A stretch of 64,000 nucleotides of DNA from Thermoflavifilum thermophilum (GTDB lineage: Bacteria; Bacteroidota; Bacteroidia; Chitinophagales; Chitinophagaceae), in contig NZ_FPCJ01000001.1 in assembly GCF_900116565.1 (NCBI RefSeq), positions 868,001-932,000 of the forward strand, written 5' to 3'. Shown in pieces: positions 37,476-46,048 of the stretch; position 1 is the first letter of the stretch, and the number at the start of each line of letters is the position of its first letter. The notes below the pieces were generated by a model. The model saw nothing but the letters and a program-made list of their open reading frames with translations, was not told where the DNA came from and did not search any database. A program made the translations under genes and the position numbers.

Positions 37476-38357
37476 TCAGAGAGTGGGACAGCGGTAATTG
37501 CTGAACAGCACAGAAAAAGTAAGCTGTACAAAAATATATTGGTCTTTAGTGAGGCTGTTGCCACGCTGTCGCCCCGGAGTGCCAATCGCAGGCTGCCCGT
37601 TCCAGTTGGAGCGGTCCTGCAAAATAGCCGCTACAGAAGGCTGTCCGTTGGGTTTGGGAGGAAATGCCGTGATGCCTACATAGGTGGTACTCACATCATC
37701 CAGATAATCTGATGTCGTAAAACGGTGAATGGCTTCCAATCCGATATCCAGATTCCTTCCCAGATTGTATTTGATACCAGCGCCTACCGGAAAGCACAAA
37801 GCCTGCAAAGCATAGGGTTTCCGGTCCGGATACAGAAACGAGCCCTGCCCTTCTGTGCCCAGGGGCTGCAAATAATATTTTTGCCCCTGATAGTAGGCAT
37901 AAGGATTGAAATGAAAAAAGCCCACACCAAATGCGAGATAGGGCGTAAACCTGTGATACTCACTGCCCGGCACAAACCGAAAAAAATTAAACTCCCCCAT
38001 CAGCGTTATTTCCCAGATCATGGTATTAAAACTGAGGTTGCGCCGATGCTGAAATTCATTCTTATTATACACATCTGAATAGCCTAACTGAGCCAGCTCA
38101 GCTTCCAGACGTGCAGCCACGTAGGGGCTGAATAACTTGCGATAAAATATACCACCGGAAGCCTTAACAGCATGCCAGCCGTAATGGGTATTCAGATCAC
38201 CGAAATATTCTGCCCCACCAGCAGCCACTCCGAGCTCAGAGGTATAAGCCAGGGCCTGATAAGATCGAAGAGAAATCTGTGCAGCCGTTGTCCCCGGCCA
38301 TAGCCAGATGCCTGTAGTCAATGCAAAAAAGCTTAGCCAAACATAACATTTCTTCAT
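37476..38357 (-). CDS. DUF6089 family outer-membrane beta-barrel protein
   Basis: 293-aa predicted small outer-membrane barrel. The start ATG 38357 gives the signal MKKCYVWLSFFALTTGIWLW with cleavage near TTAAQ; a TTG 12 nt upstream is less likely. Typical pieces are SELGVAAGGAEYFGDLN, the strands around RFTPYLAFGVGFFHFNPYA, and the C-terminal DQYIFVQLTFSVLFSNYRCP. The family is conserved beside uppS/bamA in Bacteroidota, but its role is unknown; position suggests envelope assembly. Confidence 0.82.
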   Translation of the reverse strand: MKKCYVWLSFFALTTGIWLWPGTTAAQISLRSYQALAYTSELGVAAGGAEYFGDLNTHYGWHAVKASGGIFYRKLFSPYVAARLEAELAQLGYSDVYNKNEFQHRRNLSFNTMIWEITLMGEFNFFRFVPGSEYHRFTPYLAFGVGFFHFNPYAYYQGQKYYLQPLGTEGQGSFLYPDRKPYALQALCFPVGAGIKYNLGRNLDIGLEAIHRFTTSDYLDDVSTTYVGITAFPPKPNGQPSVAAILQDRSNWNGQPAIGTPGRQRGNSLTKDQYIFVQLTFSVLFSNYRCPTL

Positions 38358-38411
38358 CGCAAAATGCAATTGATTAAGTAACGTTTTACACCGGATTTTG
38401 GTATGCAGAAA

Positions 38412-39290
38412 TCAATTTCGTTTGTCAATTCCCCAGAAGAGTTTGCTGCGAAGCGTTTGCAGAAAATTGGTTTCCTGAAGGCGAATGAGATTGAGCATAA
38501 AATCTTCCTTTCGAATGGCCATTTTCACATCACTGGTAATGGTTTCCATCCGGGCGTCCAGGGTACAGAGAAACTGTTCGCTGCGGCCTTCAATCTCAAA
38601 CGAAATCACAGCATCATCCGGAACTACCAACGGACGCACGTTCAGGTTATGCGGTGCAACGGGCGTTACCACAAATCCACCTGCTTCCGGCAGCAAAATC
38701 GGTCCGCCACAACTCAACGAATAAGCCGTTGATCCCGTGGGTGTGGATACAATAAGTCCGTCGGCCCAGTAGGTATTGAGAAATTCCCCGTTCAGAAATG
38801 CATGGATGCGAATCATGGATGATGCATCTTTTTTATGCAGCGTGAAATCATTCAACGCATAAGGCACTTCTCCGAAAAGCGGAATGCTGGCATCCAGATG
38901 CAAAAGAATACGTTTTTCAATCACGTAATCATGCGAAAGCAAAGCATCGGCCATACGTTCAATCATATCACGGCCAATGTTGGCCAGAAAGCCCAGCCGG
39001 CCCATATTTACGCCCATCACCGGAATGGATTTGTCCCGAACCAGGCATAATGTATCGAGCAAAGTCCCATCGCCACCCAGACTGATCATACACGCTATCT
39101 TCTCATTCAGATCATGAGCAGTATAAAATAAAACAGGTTGCTGCGGCCAGCGGATGCTATTATGCATTTGCTCATACCACGGCGCATAAATCCACAGCTG
39201 CATGCCTCGCTGATGCAATGTGTGAATCAGCAATTGCACATCGGCCTGATCCTGCGGAGAAAAATTGCGGCTGTAGATAGCTACCTGCAT
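38412..39290 (-). CDS. nadK: NAD kinase
   Basis: Phosphorylates NAD to NADP, 292 aa. Diagnostic motifs are SLGGDGTLLDTLCL (about 70-83), GVNMGRLGFLANIG and STPTGSTAYSLSCGGPI, the last forming the NAD-binding conserved region. It follows the Omp85 gene by 23 nt in the leftward run. Confidence 0.95.
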   Translation of the reverse strand: MQVAIYSRNFSPQDQADVQLLIHTLHQRGMQLWIYAPWYEQMHNSIRWPQQPVLFYTAHDLNEKIACMISLGGDGTLLDTLCLVRDKSIPVMGVNMGRLGFLANIGRDMIERMADALLSHDYVIEKRILLHLDASIPLFGEVPYALNDFTLHKKDASSMIRIHAFLNGEFLNTYWADGLIVSTPTGSTAYSLSCGGPILLPEAGGFVVTPVAPHNLNVRPLVVPDDAVISFEIEGRSEQFLCTLDARMETITSDVKMAIRKEDFMLNLIRLQETNFLQTLRSKLFWGIDKRN

Positions 39291-39313
39291 GAAGTAATTT
39301 GACTAAAAGCAGA

Positions 39314-40795
39314 TTATAATTCGGATTTGGTGTGTAAAAATAACCCATTTTGACCGAACTGATTGAAGCTGTATTCTACCCGCAAACGAACATCATAAAA
39401 CGTAACAAAATCAATACCCACACCTCCGGTAAAAAGCCAGCGGTTGCTCAAATGGCTGACTTCTTGATATGGATCATAACCATAACCCATATCACCAAAA
39501 CATTTGACATACACAGCCAGCGGCACATGAGCAAACTTGTCGGGTATCAGGGGCAGATGAATATTCCATTTTCCTATTTGGTATTTCAGATTGGTTTTGA
39601 GAATACCAAATGCACTGGCATCTACTACATTATATTCCAATCCGCGCAGATAGTTTTCATAATAACCCATATCCTGCCGCAAAAAATAAGGTTGATGAAC
39701 CGGCAGCTGTACTTGTGTGCGGAAACCCGTGGCCAGATATATGCGAGGAAACAAAGGCATGTAGTAAGCCATCATAAGTTGAAGCTGGGTCATGTGTACC
39801 TGCCCGGGCCAGCCAAAGCCTTGCTGGAAAAAATCTGCGATCAGATTGAAGCCGCGCAGGGGATAAGCCCAATGATCAGCACCTGTATAGCTGAACCGAT
39901 ATTCCAGCCCCAGATATTGCTGATGAGTGCTACCTCCTGGCAGATAATCCGGATTTAAAGCTACGACAGTATCTCCTACTGTAAGGTTATGATAAGTAAG
40001 TGAAAGCAAATGCCGCGTACGAATATTTTTTCGATAAGTGAAATTCAATCCGGCATACCAGTTTTTGTAGATAAATTGCTCAGTCTTTAAATAAATCTGC
40101 TTATTGGCCTGCGTCATATAATTCACTTCCCGGTTGCGGCTGTAACCCGCCATCAGACCTAATCCTGCATGCATAACTTTATCAAAATACGGCAGGTTAT
40201 AGGCAAGTGCATATTTGTATGTATATCCACTCTGGATAGTAAAAATCAATTGATCATTATTACCCGTAAGATTGTTATCAAAACAGTTGATGCCATAATT
40301 CACACGGCTGAGTTGGTGATGATGTTCTACCCACCAAACATTGAAGTTGCGATCGGCCAGGCTGAAAATAGGTACGGGAAATATATACCATCGTTCCACC
40401 ACATCCACAGCAATATCTGCTTGTTGTGCATGCCAGTTTTTGAAATACACATTCACGCTCAGGAATAACGATGTATTGATAACGCGCTGCCGGGCTTCTT
40501 CTAACAGAGCAGGAGCCTGTTTCCACGGCAAGGTGTCTCCTGGATGAATGGCCAGTTCACGCAGGATAATGGCATCGTTGGTTTTTTTATTTCCACTGAT
40601 ATCAATATGCCTGATAATTACCACACCATCGTGCAGAGATGTGTCGGGGACTTCCGTAGCACCTATTACCGGTAAACGAGCCTGTTGTGCATGCATCCAC
40701 GCAGGGAACAGAATCTGCAAAAAAATAAAATAGGGAATGAATCGGCGGCAGGTAGGAGCAATATGAGAACAAATGACATCATTCACAGCTATCAA
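39314..40795 (-). CDS. BamA/TamA-like outer-membrane protein (short Omp85)
   Basis: 493-aa Omp85-superfamily protein distinct from BamA. It has a signal peptide (about 18-37, ending MHAQQ), a single POTRA-like domain (about 55-140: VVIIRHIDISGNKKTNDAII to VDVVERWYIFPVP) and a 16-strand-type barrel to the C-terminus. Such one-POTRA proteins are frequent in Bacteroidota, and their substrates are unknown. It lies between a CBS-domain gene and nadK, about 3 kb upstream of bamA on the same strand. It could act in lipid or protein transport to the outer membrane. Confidence 0.8.
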   Translation of the reverse strand: MIAVNDVICSHIAPTCRRFIPYFIFLQILFPAWMHAQQARLPVIGATEVPDTSLHDGVVIIRHIDISGNKKTNDAIILRELAIHPGDTLPWKQAPALLEEARQRVINTSLFLSVNVYFKNWHAQQADIAVDVVERWYIFPVPIFSLADRNFNVWWVEHHHQLSRVNYGINCFDNNLTGNNDQLIFTIQSGYTYKYALAYNLPYFDKVMHAGLGLMAGYSRNREVNYMTQANKQIYLKTEQFIYKNWYAGLNFTYRKNIRTRHLLSLTYHNLTVGDTVVALNPDYLPGGSTHQQYLGLEYRFSYTGADHWAYPLRGFNLIADFFQQGFGWPGQVHMTQLQLMMAYYMPLFPRIYLATGFRTQVQLPVHQPYFLRQDMGYYENYLRGLEYNVVDASAFGILKTNLKYQIGKWNIHLPLIPDKFAHVPLAVYVKCFGDMGYGYDPYQEVSHLSNRWLFTGGVGIDFVTFYDVRLRVEYSFNQFGQNGLFLHTKSEL

Positions 40796-40810
40796 CAGGG
40801 CTCTGTGGTT

Positions 40811-41494
40811 TTACATGTTGATATAATTCATGAGCATGTCATAATTATCGCGCAGGCTGTCAATGGGTGATTCCTGGGCATAAACCTGCACCACCTGATA
40901 ATGATATCGGGCGTAAGTGGCTACCAGTGCCTGCACATCCATGCGATTGGTTTTGAGATACACATTTACAATATCACGTGTGCTGTCGTATAGTGTGGAT
41001 ATATTCAGAATCCGTACGTCGTTCAATTCGGCCAGGCGGGCAATATCAGAAAGCATATAATCATGCGCAGCCATCTGCAATTGAATAATGGCGCCAGGCT
41101 CCTGCACATTCATCATCTTTGCCAGGCCTTCCAGCAGTTTATCCATAGTCACCGTTCCCACATAATGTTCAGCCTCATCCAGTACCGGGATCACAGATAA
41201 CTGGTTTTGCTGATACACCCTGAGTGCGTCGAAAAGATTTGCCTGGATGGATATAGCAGGTTTATGTTCGCCCATGGGAATCTCACCGATTCTCAGGGTC
41301 GGAGGAAAATCATTCAGCTGTGCTTCAGTGGCAATACCCAGATAGGTAAAATGATCTTCTGCCACCACAGGTAGCTCCTGCACATGCTGATTATGCATGC
41401 TGGCCAATGCCTCGGCCACCTGCTGATGCGGGTACAAGGGAACAAACCGGGAAGATATGAACTGGCCTATCACCATGCCCTGCAATTTATACAA
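40811..41494 (-). CDS. CBS-domain protein
   Basis: 227-aa cytosolic protein with two CBS repeats (about residues 10-60 and 75-130), each likely to bind adenine nucleotides; the second contains NQLSVIPVLDEAEHYVGTVT. The last ~90 residues (about 140-227) form an ACT-like region (AIIQLQMAAHDYMLSDIARL to VYLKTNRMD). A regulatory role is likely. It is regularly found upstream of nadK in this phylum, so nucleotide sensing linked to NadK or to envelope synthesis is a reasonable guess. The start could also be Met7. Confidence 0.78.
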   Translation of the reverse strand: MYKLQGMVIGQFISSRFVPLYPHQQVAEALASMHNQHVQELPVVAEDHFTYLGIATEAQLNDFPPTLRIGEIPMGEHKPAISIQANLFDALRVYQQNQLSVIPVLDEAEHYVGTVTMDKLLEGLAKMMNVQEPGAIIQLQMAAHDYMLSDIARLAELNDVRILNISTLYDSTRDIVNVYLKTNRMDVQALVATYARYHYQVVQVYAQESPIDSLRDNYDMLMNYINM

Positions 41495-41540
41495 GAATAA
41501 CGGATTTCCCCGAGCTCTTGTTGCTTGTCTGGCAAAAGAT

Positions 41541-42311
41541 TTATTTTATTCCGTCTGCGTGCTTTTTCAGGAATTCATGGAGAATGGCATTGAAGGCCTC
41601 TGGCACCTCCATCATGGGTGCATGCCCGCATTTATCAATGTAATGCAATTCGGAATTGGGAAGCAAGCGATGAAATTCTTCAGCTACCAACGGCGGCGTG
41701 ATGGTATCGTTTTTACCCCAGATCAGCAATACCGGTACCTGAATCTGCCGCAGCTCATCACCAAGATTATTGCGGATGGCCGATTTGGCAAGGGTAATGA
41801 TTTTCAATGCCTTGAAACGATTGTTGACAATTTCAAACACCTCATCCACCAGCTCTTTGGTGGCTACCCGGGGATCATAAAAGGTAAGTTCTGTTTTTTT
41901 ACGGATATATTCATAATCCCCGCGTTTGGGATAGGTTTCGCCCATGCCGTTTTCAAACAGGCCCGAACTGCCAGTGAGAATAAGTGTTTTCAGGTTTTCA
42001 GGATGATGCAACGCATAAATCAAAGCAACATGTCCACCCAGTGAATTGCCCAGCAAATGTACCTGACCATAGTTTCTGGTTTCAATGAACCTGTGCACAT
42101 ATTTGGCCAGGCCGCCCACCGAGGTATCCAGAATATTCAGTTCATAAAGCGGAAGGATGGGAATCACAACTTTGCAATGATGCCGGAAATATTCAAGGAG
42201 GTCCTTAAAATTACTCAGTGCACCGAACAAGCCATGAAGCAGGATCAATGGCTCTCCCTCTCCCTCTTCTACAAACCTGAATTTGCCATGTGTTTTGATC
42301 TCATAATCCAT
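41541..42311 (-). CDS. Alpha/beta hydrolase
   Basis: 256-aa alpha/beta-fold hydrolase. The oxyanion-hole motif LLHGLFGALSNF, nucleophile elbow LGNSLGGHVAL (Ser), acid LIWGKNDTITP (Asp) and base CGHAPMMEVPEAF (His) are all visible, so it should be active. The start is set at 42311 because homologue-like MDYEIKTHGKF begins there and a TATTTTAG near-consensus -7 box lies shortly upstream; the frame stays open to 42404 within cvpA. The substrate is unknown. Confidence 0.82.
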   Translation of the reverse strand: MDYEIKTHGKFRFVEEGEGEPLILLHGLFGALSNFKDLLEYFRHHCKVVIPILPLYELNILDTSVGGLAKYVHRFIETRNYGQVHLLGNSLGGHVALIYALHHPENLKTLILTGSSGLFENGMGETYPKRGDYEYIRKKTELTFYDPRVATKELVDEVFEIVNNRFKALKIITLAKSAIRNNLGDELRQIQVPVLLIWGKNDTITPPLVAEEFHRLLPNSELHYIDKCGHAPMMEVPEAFNAILHEFLKKHADGIK

Positions 42312-42396
42312 TCCCCGATCCTTGTTTATGGCGCTAAAATAAACTTTTTTATCCTTCATCCGCATGAAATCATCATGAAGCCCGGGCTGCAAGCAG

Positions 42397-42942
42397 CTAT
42401 GCATGCTGCAACCGCCGCCCTACCTGTTCAAAGAAATGCTGCAGATCCTGAAAAATATGGCTAAATATCGGAATCCATTTCCCGATTTCTTCAATCACAA
42501 AAGGCCCTACGGGTGCTATCCAATGATACACCACAGAGTGTGCTTTGGTTGTAGGAGTAATCAGATAAAGCTGATTGGCCAGCCATAATACAATACTGAA
42601 AACGATGAGATACAAAAGCAGGTACAACAAAAAGCCCATCAGGCGGTTGAGCCAGCCCAGCGTGGCCAGCTGAAGCGCGCGCTCCAGAAGCTTGCCCAAC
42701 AGATGCACCAGCAGGGCAACGATTAAAAACAACAACACAAATACCAATACCGGTAGCCAGGCCGCATGTGCCCAACCCAGACTATCCTGGAGCTTGTGCG
42801 CCAGTAAAGATGTAAGCTTCAAAGCTGCTGTCAGCCCCACAATCCACCCCGCAAAAGCAGCCAAAGCCATCACCAGCCCCCGGGTAAGACCCTTATACAG
42901 GGCTATCAATACTAAAACGGCAAATACAATATCTATCCACAT
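42397..42942 (-). CDS. CvpA family membrane protein
   Basis: 181-aa inner-membrane protein with four predicted helices; it starts MWIDIVFAVLVLIALYKGL and continues TRGLVMALAAFAGWIVGL, the CvpA/colicin V production family pattern. A longer hydrophilic C-terminus (about 130-181) follows. The family is linked to envelope integrity, but its mechanism is unresolved. Confidence 0.82.
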   Translation of the reverse strand: MWIDIVFAVLVLIALYKGLTRGLVMALAAFAGWIVGLTAALKLTSLLAHKLQDSLGWAHAAWLPVLVFVLLFLIVALLVHLLGKLLERALQLATLGWLNRLMGFLLYLLLYLIVFSIVLWLANQLYLITPTTKAHSVVYHWIAPVGPFVIEEIGKWIPIFSHIFQDLQHFFEQVGRRLQHA

Positions 42943-42964
42943 GAGCGGAGCTGATACTGCGCGC

Positions 42965-43417
42965 TTATTTCTGCAGCAAAACCTTCACGATATCGGCTAT
43001 CGTTTTGTTATCAGCCCTACCGGCCAATTGTCGGGTAGCTACACCCATGACTTTGCCCATATCAGCGGGGCCACGGGCACCCACCTGCTGAATGATTTGC
43101 TGCAAAGCTGCCTTCAATTCCTGTTCATCCATTTGTTTGGGCAAAAACTCTTCTATGACGGCCAGCTCTTCGGCTTCCTTGCGCACCAGATCGTCGCGGT
43201 TTTGCTGCCGGTAAATTTCTATGGATTCCCGCCTTTGTTTGGCCATCTTCTGCAACATGCGGTGTTCATCGGCTTCAGTGAGTTCACCCGATCTGCCCTC
43301 TGCCGTCTTTTCCAGCAGGATGGCCGATTTGATGGCACGTAAAGCACGAAGCCGGGCTTCATCCTTTGCTTTCATGGCCGCTTTAATACCTTCATTTATC
43401 TGTTGTTCCAATGCCAT
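42965..43417 (-). CDS. GatB/YqeY domain protein
   Basis: 150-aa free-standing YqeY domain related to the tail domain of GatB, suggesting tRNA binding. Recognised from LEQQINEGIKAAMKAKD, LRALRAIKSAILLEKT, EEFLPKQMDEQELK and the C-terminal GARGPADMGKVMGVATRQL. It lies 12 nt from gldC and 22 nt from cvpA on the same strand. Confidence 0.88.
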   Translation of the reverse strand: MALEQQINEGIKAAMKAKDEARLRALRAIKSAILLEKTAEGRSGELTEADEHRMLQKMAKQRRESIEIYRQQNRDDLVRKEAEELAVIEEFLPKQMDEQELKAALQQIIQQVGARGPADMGKVMGVATRQLAGRADNKTIADIVKVLLQK

Positions 43418-43429
43418 ATAACATGAAAT

Positions 43430-43792
43430 TTATGGAGAAGAAGAATCTGTTGACTGCAACTGCTGCTGCGCTTTCACAAATTCTGTGATAAACTCCTGGG
43501 CAAAATTTTTCATCCGCTCGGAAAGCTGTGTATGGCGGGTGGCACGGGCAAAACTATCGGCCATGCCTATTATGGTCTGATACATAAAATCAGCCATTTC
43601 ATCCATTCGCATCTCTTTCGTCCATAGATCCATCTGCAGGGACGTGCGGGTTTGATCGTCCCACAGGGAAAGCAACATGGCTTTTGCTGCACGTGGCTCA
43701 GCCGCTGCCGTATCACTGGCCTGCCAGGAAATAGCTTCCGGAATACGTGCCGAATCGAGCGACACCTGAATTTCAATCCGCGAATGATGCAT
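43430..43792 (-). CDS. gldC: Gliding motility protein GldC
   Basis: 120-aa cytoplasmic or peripheral protein of the GldC family, required for efficient gliding in Flavobacterium. Typical features are the N-terminal strand IEIQVSLDSARIPEAISWQA, the middle AMLLSLWDDQTRTSLQMDLW and TKEMRMDEMADFMYQTIIGM. In the model organism gldB and gldC are neighbours; here gldB is about 37 kb away. The family's biochemical role is unknown. Confidence 0.85.
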   Translation of the reverse strand: MHHSRIEIQVSLDSARIPEAISWQASDTAAAEPRAAKAMLLSLWDDQTRTSLQMDLWTKEMRMDEMADFMYQTIIGMADSFARATRHTQLSERMKNFAQEFITEFVKAQQQLQSTDSSSP

Positions 43793-43819
43793 GATGTAAG
43801 TGGAATTTGAACAAATGTA

Positions 43820-44905
43820 CTACGATTTCGGCGAGTGCAACGAAATGCACGACAGCACATGTGACTGCAGGGTCTGTAAAAATGTTTCGTATGCAAATGC
43901 GCGTTGATACTGACAGACCTGCACCATTTGTTTTCGCAGATATTCATCCTGATAAAGCCGAAGCCACTGAGCAGCAATGATTTCTGTATCCTCATAGGAT
44001 ATCCACATGCCAGCCACTGCCATCAAAGCCTGATAAACTGAATGCCCGATGCCCATCACCGGAACTTCACTGTACACCGATGCCAGCATCATCCGCCACT
44101 GGGCTGATACAGAGCCCACGGCCAAATAGGCATACGCCGAAGATAGCATGCCGGCCAGAACCTCCTGGTCTTCCACATCCTGCAATATCACGTCTTTGCG
44201 AAACTTGTAACCTTTCAGCAAACGCTCTGCCTGGGGAAAATGCCGCTGCTCAAGCAACCATACCCACCTGACAGCCGATTGCAGCCGTCTTTTCAATACG
44301 GAAAAAGCTTTTAGCCAGGTCACCATTTTCTTCATATCATGTACCGGAACTGCAGCCGAGAGAAAATAGGGATGCCCTTCCGTCAATTGCATCCGACATC
44401 GTTGTTCTTCTTCCCAGCTGCGGGGATGAAATACGGCCTCCGGCACCGGATACAGCACAGTTGTTCGCAAGGCTGAAGCCGATGTACCTTCGGATTGAAA
44501 AGGGAAAATTACCAGATGAGTGCGGGTATGCAGCTTATCCCAAAGCCATTGCTGGCTGAATGCCAATTGCTGATCCCCATTTCCGTCACCCGGACTTACA
44601 TATACACAGCACGGTATCTGCCGACCCGCCTGAGTCGGCCGGTGAACAGAAAAAATGAGATCCGGCCGTTGCTTTTTCCACCAACGACGTACCCACGGAA
44701 ATACCCATCTGTACAAACCGGCTGGCATATGCCGATGCATCGAAGCAGCCGACAACTGGGCCACCTGTGGACTTGTCAGGCAAATTATTTCTGTCTGATG
44801 AAATGATGGAATCAAATCCTGAATCACATAAAGCCAGTACGCATCAGCTTCCCATGGCCGACGAAGAGAATAAGGAAAAAATTCAATACCTAATCGCATA
44901 TTCAT
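43820..44905 (-). CDS. Glycosyltransferase-like protein (GT-B type, divergent)
   Basis: 361-aa protein with the outline of a GT-B glycosyltransferase: MRLGIEFFPYSLRRPWEADA at the N-terminus, a bridging segment around HPYFLSAAVPVHDMKKMVTW, and a C-terminal Rossmann half with KDVILQDVEDQEVLAGMLSS and YAYLAVGSV, where family members recognise a nucleotide sugar. The usual EGFGLPxLE motif is degenerate (the corresponding position reads SEVPVMGIGHSVYQ), so the acceptor and even activity are uncertain. It starts directly after the GT2 stop with no gap, so the two are coupled. Confidence 0.62.
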   Translation of the reverse strand: MNMRLGIEFFPYSLRRPWEADAYWLYVIQDLIPSFHQTEIICLTSPQVAQLSAASMHRHMPAGLYRWVFPWVRRWWKKQRPDLIFSVHRPTQAGRQIPCCVYVSPGDGNGDQQLAFSQQWLWDKLHTRTHLVIFPFQSEGTSASALRTTVLYPVPEAVFHPRSWEEEQRCRMQLTEGHPYFLSAAVPVHDMKKMVTWLKAFSVLKRRLQSAVRWVWLLEQRHFPQAERLLKGYKFRKDVILQDVEDQEVLAGMLSSAYAYLAVGSVSAQWRMMLASVYSEVPVMGIGHSVYQALMAVAGMWISYEDTEIIAAQWLRLYQDEYLRKQMVQVCQYQRAFAYETFLQTLQSHVLSCISLHSPKS

Positions 44906-46048
44906 TCATTTCAGCTTCCGATCTTTCCATTGATATTGGCTCCAAAGGCTCCACAACCCCGTACTTACAATGTAAGGAATATGCAAAAATTGTCCAGGGA
45001 AAAAATACCACAACAAATGTTTCTTTTGAAAAAACGCAGCAACCGGTATTAAAAAACAAAGTTCCACAACCGTTTTATACACCAGCAAACCCAGCGCCCA
45101 TAGCCACCAGCGCGTATGAAAAAAACCGGCAAAGAACAATAAACAAAAAGTAAGATTCCAGCAATAAACACCAGCAAGAACCCAGGTAAGCCTTTTATCG
45201 TCAAACTTACCCGCTTTGGACGCCCAACGCACACGTTGATGCCAGAAGGCTTTCAGACCTTTTACCGGACTTGTTTTTACTATTGCTTTGCGGGATTTTA
45301 CATAAAAAACCCGATCGGGATACGCACAGTATAACTTATACATCAGCAGCATATCATCTCCCGATGCCAAACCATCAATGCCGGTAAATCCATCTACCTC
45401 ATTAAAAGCTTTCCGGCTATAGGCCAGATTGGCTCCATTGCACATGGTTCCTATTCTCAAATGATCAGTTGCTGCGGTAATTCCTTGCATCGTCATAAAA
45501 TCAAGCGACTGAAAAATATCAAAGAAACTTTTTTCATTCGCATATATCACAGGCCCGGCCATACACACAGCGTGATATTGACGATAAAATGAAACAATGG
45601 TTTTTATCCAATCGGGTTCAGCTACACAATCCGCATCGGTAGTGATAATCAACTCTCCGCGGGCATGCGCAACACCCAGCTCTATGGCTTTTTTCTTAGG
45701 TGCACGCTGGCGCGATTCGTGGCTGATGTAATCGTTTACATGCAATATCCTGATGCGTGGATCTTTAATTTCCTGTACCCGTTGTGCGGTATCATCTGTA
45801 GAATCATCATCCATTACCAGAATTTCCATTTTATCTGGCGGATAATGTTGTCTGCAAATAGCATGTAAACATGATTGAATATGTTCTGCTTCGTTGCGTG
45901 CAGGTATAATAACGGATACATACACATCTTCATGTACATGTTGCAAATCCGGATCATACTCCTTCAAATGATTCCAACCATACCAGTAAATACCCATCAG
46001 CACACCATAAAACAAGGCAAGCAGTATTAATACATATAGCACTATCAT
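44906..46048 (-). CDS. Family 2 glycosyltransferase, membrane-anchored
   Basis: 380-aa processive-type GT2. One N-terminal helix precedes the catalytic domain SVIIPARNEAEHIQSCLHAI, MDDDSTDDT, the DxD-type TTDADCVAEPDW, GDDMLLMYKLY and QRVRWASKAGKF. Two or three C-terminal helices follow (about 290-360). It resembles transferases that build surface polysaccharides or glycolipids. Its ATG overlaps the hydrolase stop by 4 nt, and the next glycosyltransferase follows immediately, so the three probably act together. Confidence 0.85.
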   Translation of the reverse strand: MIVLYVLILLALFYGVLMGIYWYGWNHLKEYDPDLQHVHEDVYVSVIIPARNEAEHIQSCLHAICRQHYPPDKMEILVMDDDSTDDTAQRVQEIKDPRIRILHVNDYISHESRQRAPKKKAIELGVAHARGELIITTDADCVAEPDWIKTIVSFYRQYHAVCMAGPVIYANEKSFFDIFQSLDFMTMQGITAATDHLRIGTMCNGANLAYSRKAFNEVDGFTGIDGLASGDDMLLMYKLYCAYPDRVFYVKSRKAIVKTSPVKGLKAFWHQRVRWASKAGKFDDKRLTWVLAGVYCWNLTFCLLFFAGFFHTRWWLWALGLLVYKTVVELCFLIPVAAFFQKKHLLWYFFPGQFLHIPYIVSTGLWSLWSQYQWKDRKLK

